A stretch of 6,258 nt of DNA from JBBRHF01 sp038223055 (lineage in GTDB: Bacteria; Actinomycetota; Actinomycetes; JACCUZ01), in contig JBBRHF010000218.1 of assembly GCA_038223055.1 (NCBI GenBank), forward strand, positions 1 through 6,258, read 5' to 3'. Of the stretch, positions 1-4,227 are shown in pieces. The notes beneath the pieces were generated by a model that worked only from the letters and a program-made list of their open reading frames with translations, was not told the DNA's origin and ran no database searches. Within the stretch, counting starts at the first letter, position 1. Each line of letters starts with the position of its first letter. Made by a program: the position numbers and the translations under genes.

Positions 1-237
1 GTTCGCGACATGCGCCTCGGCGATCTTGATCTGCTTGAGGATGAACGACAGGTCGGAAGGGGTCACGGCGAAACCCTGCCCCACCGGCGCCACAGCGGCC
101 TGAGCGCCCGACGTGAGCAGCGCCGCCGGGACGAGCCCCACTCCGAGCAGGAGGGAGCTGAGGCCGGCGAGGGTTCGGGTAGTCACCGACCTGCGTCGGG
201 TGGCTCGGCGAGTGGGACTTGATCGGTGTGCTGACAT
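1..237 (-). CDS. Secreted protein, N-terminal part; probable peroxidase-family (animal haem peroxidase-like) protein, truncated by the window edge
   Basis: The minus strand is open from an ATG at 237 to position 1 (79 codons, no stop). The start is supported by a strong ribosome binding site seven bases upstream. Residues 1-21 are very Arg-rich (R5, R10, R11, R14-16, R21). A hydrophobic stretch follows at about 22-43, ending in an Ala-Gln-Ala cleavage motif (45-47), which makes a typical export signal. The Arg cluster is not a canonical twin-arginine motif, so Sec export is more likely. The mature start contains GQGFAVTPSDLSFILKQIKI (53-72), followed by AEAHVAN. From memory this resembles the first conserved block of actinobacterial peroxidase-family proteins related to animal haem peroxidases. 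No haem-binding or catalytic residues are visible because they lie beyond the left edge. It is transcribed divergently from the SARP-like gene. I am sure of the secreted coding start and only moderately sure of the product. Confidence 0.75.
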   Translation of the reverse strand, partial: MSAHRSSPTRRATRRRSVTTRTLAGLSSLLLGVGLVPAALLTSGAQAAVAPVGQGFAVTPSDLSFILKQIKIAEAHVAN

Positions 238-244
238 GTGCTCG

Positions 245-251
245 TCCTTCC
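245..251 (-). promoter_or_regulatory. Ribosome binding site of the secreted protein
   Basis: On the minus strand the sequence GGAAGGA lies seven bases before the ATG at 237. This is close to an ideal Shine-Dalgarno match and spacing. It fixes the start and supports this reading frame over the overlapping open frame in the same region. Confidence 0.85.
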
Positions 252-581
252 GCCGACCGCTGGTGCGGCCGGCTGCGTGATGGCTGGGGTGGCGCGGGCG
301 TTGGAGATTGGATCGAGAGCCGAGAGGCGGGGGCAACGGTGCCCTCGCGTCGACGTGCAGAAAGCCCACGAACGGTTGGGACTGTGGGCTAGGGGGGAGT
401 GCTGGGGCTGCAAGACCTCGGCGGGCCGGCTCGCGAAGGGCCGATCCCCATCGTGTGGGACACCCCCGATGAGCGACTCGAGATGCTCGCCGGGACATCG
501 CTGTCGTGCGAGATCGTCACGCCGAGCCCCCCAACGGTTGTCCTGGGGGAAGATTGGCGATCCGAGCCTAGAAAAACCCTA

Positions 582-607
582 TGACGCCAGCCGGCACGTC
601 TGCGTCA
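582..607. repeat. Short inverted repeat TGACGC / GCGTCA
   Basis: TGACGC at 582-587 is mirrored by GCGTCA at 602-607 across a 14-base spacer. The arms do not extend further. It lies immediately before the 18-bp palindrome, and a further TGACG occurs at 708-712. Arms this short can arise by chance, so it is only a possible protein-binding element. Confidence 0.3.
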
Positions 608-609
608 CG

Positions 610-627
610 GATCGGACTAGTCCGATC
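610..627. promoter_or_regulatory. 18-bp perfect palindrome, candidate operator
   Basis: GATCGGACTAGTCCGATC reads identically on both strands with no spacer, centred between 618 and 619. It lies about 130 bp before the SARP-like start and about 370 bp before the divergent secreted-protein start. An uninterrupted 18-bp palindrome is expected well under once by chance in this window. The size and symmetry fit a site for a dimeric helix-turn-helix repressor or activator. As RNA it could not form a normal hairpin because there is no loop, so a DNA-level role is more likely. Which protein binds it is unknown. Confidence 0.55.
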
Positions 628-721
628 GGGTGGTGCCGGACGTCGTTTGGGGAGGCAACTCCTACCGACCGGGGCATATCCAACAACGCTGCGAAAGGCA
701 CACCCTCTGACGTAGGGGAGC

Positions 722-737
722 GATCGCACAGATCGCA
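722..737. repeat. Heptamer direct repeat GATCGCA x2
   Basis: GATCGCA occurs at 722-728 and 731-737, a period of 9 bases, just ahead of the SARP-like ribosome binding site. SARP-family activators are known to bind heptamer direct repeats, but the usual period is about 11 bases. A SARP site is therefore only a weak suggestion. The position between promoter and start codon would suit feedback repression better than activation. Confidence 0.3.
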
Positions 738-742
738 ACAGC

Positions 743-752
743 AAGGGGGGGG
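743..752 (+). promoter_or_regulatory. Ribosome binding site of the SARP-like gene, with a G8 tract
   Basis: AAGGGGGGGG ends three bases before the ATG at 756. A purine-rich Shine-Dalgarno match is available within it at several registers (about 5-8 bases from the start). The G8 homopolymer is unusual for such a site, because slippage would change the effective spacing. A second in-frame ATG at 771 has no better site. Confidence 0.5.
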
Positions 753-755
753 TCG

Positions 756-1751
756 ATGCTCAGCATCCGCATGTTCGGCGAGACCGAAGTCCAAGCTGGC
801 GCCAGGACGCTTGGCCTGCGGGACTTCGGCAGCGTCAAGTCCCGTCAGATCCTGGAACTGCTGGTCCTGCACCGCGGGACATCGCTCACCAAGGACGAGC
901 TCGCCGACCTGGTCTGGGACGGCGCACCGCCGAGTGACTTCATCTCGACCGTCGAGAGCTACGTCTCCGTTCTTCGTGGGCGGCTTCAGCCCGGTGTGGC
1001 CAGGGCGCAGTCGGTGATCCTCACCGGCAGGAACAGCTATGCGCTCAACGTCGAGAAGGTCTGCGTCGACCTCGACGAGTTCGACCGGCTGGTGGACGAC
1101 CGGGTCCGAGATCGGGGTGCCCGGGGATGCGTCGCCGCTGCCCCGCACCATCTACGCGCAGCCCTCAAGCTGGCCCGTGGACCGGTCCTCACCCACGAGC
1201 CATACGCCGCGTGGGCTGCTGGAACGAGGGACCGCTACCGGACTCGCGTGGTCGCCGCACTGACCGCATCGGCCGAGCACTGCCTCCAGTCTCATGAGGT
1301 CGAACAGGCGTCTGCCCTGGCCGACTCGGCGGTCCGGCTGGATCCACTGTCGGAAGGTGCCTGCCAGATGGCCATGCGAACGCAGTGGCTGGCGGGCCGC
1401 CGGGTCGCCGCGCTACGAACGTATGAGGGCTACCGGACGGCCCTGCGGGACGACCTCGGCATCGACCCGGGTGCGCAGATCAAGGCGCTGTTCGTCTCCA
1501 TCCTTCAGGCCGATCCGGTCGAGGAGCCCGACGACGGCGCATCGGAGCTCGGCACGCTGGTCGGCGCGGTGATCGAGCTCTACCACCGCGGCTCCCGGGG
1601 AGTGCTCGCCGAGTCGCGAACCGTCGCGCGGATCCCCCAGTCGATCCCCAGGCTGCGAACCACGCATGCCACGGACTCGCCGGAGCAGCTGCTGATCGAC
1701 CTGATTGCCCGCTCGTCGGCACAGCAAGCGATGCTGCCGGTGGTCTGCTGA
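756..1751 (+). CDS. SARP-like transcriptional regulator (winged helix plus BTAD domain)
   Basis: This 331-aa cytoplasmic DNA-binding protein has the two-part layout of Streptomyces antibiotic regulatory proteins (the AfsR/DnrI/EmbR type). Residues 1-98 form an OmpR-like winged helix: an early beta-strand MLSIRMFG, a helix SRQILELLVLHRG (29-41), the recognition helix near STVESYVSVLRGRL (64-77) and a wing ending GRNSYALNV (91-99). Residues about 103-250 match the BTAD helical repeat domain, with VDLDEFDRLV, the GPVL...PYA segment (142-151) and the conserved tail AALRTYEGYRTALRDDLGID. Residues 251-331 are a C-terminal extension I do not recognise. The protein lacks the NB-ARC ATPase of large AfsR-type proteins, so it belongs to the small SARP class. 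It may activate nearby genes, with the divergent exported protein the obvious candidate, but its target cannot be read from sequence. Confidence 0.9.
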   Translation: MLSIRMFGETEVQAGARTLGLRDFGSVKSRQILELLVLHRGTSLTKDELADLVWDGAPPSDFISTVESYVSVLRGRLQPGVARAQSVILTGRNSYALNVEKVCVDLDEFDRLVDDRVRDRGARGCVAAAPHHLRAALKLARGPVLTHEPYAAWAAGTRDRYRTRVVAALTASAEHCLQSHEVEQASALADSAVRLDPLSEGACQMAMRTQWLAGRRVAALRTYEGYRTALRDDLGIDPGAQIKALFVSILQADPVEEPDDGASELGTLVGAVIELYHRGSRGVLAESRTVARIPQSIPRLRTTHATDSPEQLLIDLIARSSAQQAMLPVVC

Positions 1752-1783
1752 CGGCTCGCGATCCCTCGGCCAGTCATCCGTGT

Positions 1784-1818
1784 CCCGGGGTTCTTCTACA
1801 AGGATTCTTCACCCCGGG
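1784..1818 (+). terminator. GC-rich stem-loop after the SARP-like gene (possible terminator or leader hairpin)
   Basis: CCCGGGGT (1784-1791) pairs perfectly with ACCCCGGG (1811-1818) around a 19-base loop. It starts 33 bases after the SARP-like stop codon. No T-tract follows; instead the 3' arm runs into a G-rich stretch. It may therefore be a Rho-assisted or weak terminator, or a hairpin in the leader of the next operon. The large loop itself contains TTCTTC twice (1791-1796 and 1805-1810). Confidence 0.45.
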
Positions 1819-1828
1819 GGGGGCGGGC

Positions 1829-1915
1829 GGTGGCCCCAACGGACTATTGCCATCTGCCCAGATCACCTCAAGAGTTGCCCACAGCAGTCGCCGCCCATCG
1901 CTTTGACGGGCCACC
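1829..1915 (+). repeat. Long-range inverted repeat in the response-regulator leader
   Basis: GGTGGCCC (1829-1836) is complementary to GGGCCACC (1908-1915) with 71 bases between. The 3' arm ends seven bases before the GAGGGG ribosome binding site. If the promoter lies upstream of 1829, this pairing could present or mask the start region. Eight-base matches are not rare in GC-rich DNA, so this is a structural possibility rather than an identified riboregulator. Confidence 0.25.
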
Positions 1916-1921
1916 ACGCTC

Positions 1922-1927
1922 GAGGGG
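1922..1927 (+). promoter_or_regulatory. Ribosome binding site of the response regulator
   Basis: GAGGGG lies four bases before the ATG at 1932. The spacing is slightly short, but it is the best match in the leader. It favours this ATG over an in-frame GTG at 1830, which would add 34 residues not typical of a response regulator and has only the G-rich hairpin flank before it. Confidence 0.55.
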
Positions 1928-1931
1928 CAGG

Positions 1932-2744
1932 ATGACCGGATACCAGCGCGACGCCCCAGCTACTGCACCTGAGGCAGCCGATGCGGCCGATGCGGCCGAT
2001 GCGGCCGATGCGGCCGATGCGGCCGATGCGGCCGCCAAGGCTGCCCGGATCCTGATTGTGGACGACCATCGATCGTTCGCTGAGTTGCTGGCGTTCGCGC
2101 TGAACTTCGAGGACGACTTCGACTGCGTGGGCTGCGCCACCTCGTGCACGGAGGCCCTCGCACTCACCGAGACGCTGACGCCGGACCTGGTCGTGATGGA
2201 CGTTCACCTGCCTGACGGGGACGGCGTCTCCACCGCCGGTCTGATTCGCGAGCGTCATCCGGACGTCATCGTGCTGCTGCTCACCGCCTTCGTGGACCCC
2301 GACCTGTTCAGCCGGGCCGCCGCCGCCGGCGCGAAGGGTTTCCTGGCCAAGGACGGGTCGCTCAAGGACATCCTGGCGGCCCTGCGAGGCGTGCGCAGCG
2401 GCAGCGTGATCATCGCCAACGACCTGCTCATCGACCTGACCCGCCGGGCTGACGTCGCGCGTGAGGAGCGTCGCTCGATGCCTGTCCTCACGTCTCGGGA
2501 GCACGACGTCCTCGCCCTGCTGGGCCAGGGACACGACGTCCGGTCGATGGCCAGAACGCTGGAGATCCGCGTGAGCACCTGCCAGGGGCACGTGAAGAGC
2601 CTGCGCGACAAGCTCGGCGCACGCACGCAGCTGGAGGCGGTCGTTGCGGCATCGCGCGCCGGTCTGCTCACGGCTCACTATGAGCCCGCTGCCTCACGTG
2701 GCCGGGCTGGACCCCGCTATGTTGCGCGACAAGCCCACGGCTGA
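1932..2744 (+). CDS. NarL/LuxR-family response regulator with Ala-rich N-terminal repeat
   Basis: This 270-aa two-component regulator carries a receiver domain at about 37-160. The acidic pair is D44-D45 (ILIVDDH), the phospho-acceptor D90 (LVVMDVHLPDGDG), the switch residue T118 and the conserved K140 (GFLAKD). All key residues are present, so it should be phosphorylatable. A LuxR-type helix-turn-helix follows at about 184-246 (LTSREHDVLALLGQG, then RVSTCQGHVKSLRDKLGAR). The first 38 residues are unusual: a short polar head, then EAA and six DAA triplets before the receiver domain, where most family members start almost directly with it. An in-frame GTG at 1830 would give a longer form, but the ribosome binding site supports 1932. 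The stop codon overlaps the start of the downstream histidine kinase, which is surely its partner. Confidence 0.93.
   Translation: MTGYQRDAPATAPEAADAADAADAADAADAADAAAKAARILIVDDHRSFAELLAFALNFEDDFDCVGCATSCTEALALTETLTPDLVVMDVHLPDGDGVSTAGLIRERHPDVIVLLLTAFVDPDLFSRAAAAGAKGFLAKDGSLKDILAALRGVRSGSVIIANDLLIDLTRRADVAREERRSMPVLTSREHDVLALLGQGHDVRSMARTLEIRVSTCQGHVKSLRDKLGARTQLEAVVAASRAGLLTAHYEPAASRGRAGPRYVARQAHG
1971..2033 (+). repeat. In-frame tandem repeat: six perfect 9-bp units plus one degenerate unit
   Basis: GATGCGGCC is repeated six times without a mismatch (1980-2033), preceded by the degenerate unit GAGGCAGCC (1971-1979). In frame it encodes E-A-A followed by six D-A-A triplets, residues 14-34 of the response regulator. 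Perfect identity at the DNA level, including synonymous positions, points to recent slippage expansion. Because units are 9 bp, copy-number changes alter protein length without shifting the frame. The encoded segment is likely a helical or flexible acidic Ala-rich arm. Confidence 0.95.
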
Positions 2745-4177
2745 TGCCTCGACGGGGGTCGTCGCTGGTCGATCGGGCATCGGCTTGGCGCCCGTCCGCG
2801 GCGCCACCTCCCGTGGATTCGGTTGTCGCCTCTGCAGCGTCAGACCACGGCGGCCGGTCTAGCGCGTCGAGCCTCCCGAGTGGCCGGTCCGTCACCCAGC
2901 GAGCGGTCCTCCGGTTTCTGGCCGTCAGCGGCCTGTGCCTGGTGGTCGTCGCCCTGCTCGCCGCCGCGTGGACCCATCGACTCGCCCAGCAGGACGCGCT
3001 GCGCACCAATGTCCAGAGCACCGCCTCCCTCGCAACGCGCGTGGTTGCCCCTCTCGTCACGGATGCGCTGGTCGCCGGAGACGCCACCGCCTACCGCGGG
3101 CTCGATGACGTCGTGCTGGGCCGGATCACCGACGGCAGCATCCTGCGGGCCAAGCTCTGGGACTCCGACGGTCGGATCCTCTACTCCGACGAACTACGGC
3201 TGGTGGGTCGCCGCTTCCCGCTGGGCGCCGACAGCGCGCGGTCGCTGCGCACAGGTGGCAGCCACGCGGAGCTGTCCGACCTCGACGCCGCCGAGAACAT
3301 CTTCGAGCTGGGCCTCGACGGCGCCCGCGTCGAGGTCTACTCCGGGCTGGTCGGGGCCGACGGCCACCGCTATCTGTTCGAGACCTACGTGCCGGTCGCC
3401 CGGCTCCGGGCCGCCGAGGACTGGCTCTGGCACCGCCTCGTGCCGGTGGCTGTCGTCGCCCTCGGTGTGCTCCTGGCGCTGCAGTTGCCGCTGGCCGTCT
3501 CCCTGGCGCGGCGCGTGGAGCGGGCGCACGAGCAGCGGCGAGCGCTCCTCCGGCAGGCACTCACGGCCTCGGCCAGGGAGCGCCTGCGGCTGGCCCAGGA
3601 CCTGCACGACGAGGTGATACCGGACCTCGCGGGTCTCGGCTACGCCCTGTCCGCGACGGTTGCGCACGCGCCCGACCGGATGGACCCCGAGCTGCACGCC
3701 ACCATGGCCACTGCCGAAGGGGTGCTGCACCGCAGCCTCACCCGGTTGCGCCAGATCGTCCTCGACGTACACCCGCCTCGGCTCGAGAACATCGACCTGG
3801 TCGAGGTGCTTCGCGGGCTGTGCGAGCCGCTTCGGCTGCGCGGCATGCGCACAGGGGTGATGGTCGACCCCGACGCCCCGCTGACCGACGTCGCGAGACA
3901 CCTGCTCTACCGGGTCGCCCGGGAGTCGCTGCGCAACGTCGAGGAGCACAGCGAGGCCACGGAGGTGCAGGTGCGGCTCGAGGGCCGTGGCGCGGGCGTC
4001 GCGCTGGACGTCATCGACGACGGGGTCGGCTTCGGGTGGACTCCCGGTGAGCGACCGCGCGCCGGTCACGACGGCCTGCTGCTGCTCAAGGACGCCGTCG
4101 AGGCGGCGGGCGGCTCGTTCGCGGTGTCCTCGGCGCCGGGTCTGGGTTGCCGCATCACCGCGACGCTGCCCGGGTAG
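2744..4177 (+). CDS. Membrane sensor histidine kinase, HisKA_3 (NarX/DesK-like) type
   Basis: This 477-aa kinase starts at the ATG within TGATG, overlapping the regulator's stop by one base with no separate ribosome binding site, so translation is coupled. Residues 1-50 are a long, polar, probably disordered cytoplasmic head. A membrane segment lies at about 56-76 and a second at about 231-255. Between them is an extracytoplasmic region of about 150 residues (RAKLWDSDGRILYSDE at 135-150) that looks like a PAS/Cache-type sensor; its ligand is unknown. The dimerisation and phospho-acceptor region contains LAQDLHDEVIPDLAG with H288. The ATPase domain has an N-box (RESLRNVEEHSEA, N398) and a G1 box (DVIDDGVGFG, D425-G429). 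The G2 region GHDGLLLLKDAV is slightly different from the usual G-H-G-L-x-x-M form. It should phosphorylate D90 of the preceding regulator. Confidence 0.93.
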   Translation: MPRRGSSLVDRASAWRPSAAPPPVDSVVASAASDHGGRSSASSLPSGRSVTQRAVLRFLAVSGLCLVVVALLAAAWTHRLAQQDALRTNVQSTASLATRVVAPLVTDALVAGDATAYRGLDDVVLGRITDGSILRAKLWDSDGRILYSDELRLVGRRFPLGADSARSLRTGGSHAELSDLDAAENIFELGLDGARVEVYSGLVGADGHRYLFETYVPVARLRAAEDWLWHRLVPVAVVALGVLLALQLPLAVSLARRVERAHEQRRALLRQALTASARERLRLAQDLHDEVIPDLAGLGYALSATVAHAPDRMDPELHATMATAEGVLHRSLTRLRQIVLDVHPPRLENIDLVEVLRGLCEPLRLRGMRTGVMVDPDAPLTDVARHLLYRVARESLRNVEEHSEATEVQVRLEGRGAGVALDVIDDGVGFGWTPGERPRAGHDGLLLLKDAVEAAGGSFAVSSAPGLGCRITATLPG

Positions 4178-4215
4178 AGCTCCCCGCACGGACCCATCAA
4201 CTCCTCCGGACCCCG

Positions 4216-4221
4216 TAGGCT
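4216..4221 (+). promoter_or_regulatory. Probable -10 element for leaderless transcription of the penicillin-binding protein
   Basis: TAGGCT matches the actinobacterial -10 pattern TAnnnT and ends six bases before the ATG at 4228. That is the spacing expected if transcription begins at the A of the start codon. There is no Shine-Dalgarno sequence in the 20 bases before the ATG, which fits a leaderless mRNA. I see no good -35 element. This suggests the gene is expressed apart from the two-component operon that ends 50 bp upstream. Confidence 0.5.
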
Positions 4222-4227
4222 GGGACG

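Larger units (their letters stand above)
238..755. other. Divergent intergenic region without a convincing gene
   Basis: About 520 bp separate the secreted protein (minus) from the SARP-like gene (plus), so the promoters of both should lie here. Open frames exist on both strands, but their translations are low-complexity or unlike any family I recognise, and none has a good ribosome binding site. The right half holds the short symmetric elements listed separately: an inverted repeat at 582-607, a palindrome at 610-627, a direct repeat at 722-737 and a G8 tract at 745-752. I found no promoter with both a good -35 and a good -10 element, and no tRNA-like fold. Confidence 0.6.

Noticed and set aside
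183..413. Minus-strand open frame overlapping the start of the secreted protein
   Set aside because: The overlapping frame starting at 237 has a strong ribosome binding site and a textbook signal peptide; this one has neither.
399..584. Small plus-strand open frame (61 codons) in the intergenic region
   Set aside because: It has no clear ribosome binding site, no recognisable domain, and mixed codon use unlike the neighbouring genes.
238..1017. Plus-strand open frame covering the intergenic region and the start of the SARP-like gene
   Set aside because: Its translation is low-complexity and Arg/Ser-rich. It overlaps the SARP-like winged helix in another frame and has no ribosome binding site.
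1830..1931. In-frame GTG start giving a 304-aa response regulator
   Set aside because: The extra 34 residues have no receiver-domain character, and the ATG at 1932 has the better ribosome binding site. A longer form cannot be excluded entirely.
1980..2033. CRISPR-like array
   Set aside because: The units are 9 bp, contiguous without spacers, and in frame within a coding sequence, so this is a simple tandem repeat.
3194..4189. Minus-strand open frame of 331 codons opposite the histidine kinase
   Set aside because: It is antisense to a kinase with intact H, N and G1 boxes, and its translation shows no domain pattern.
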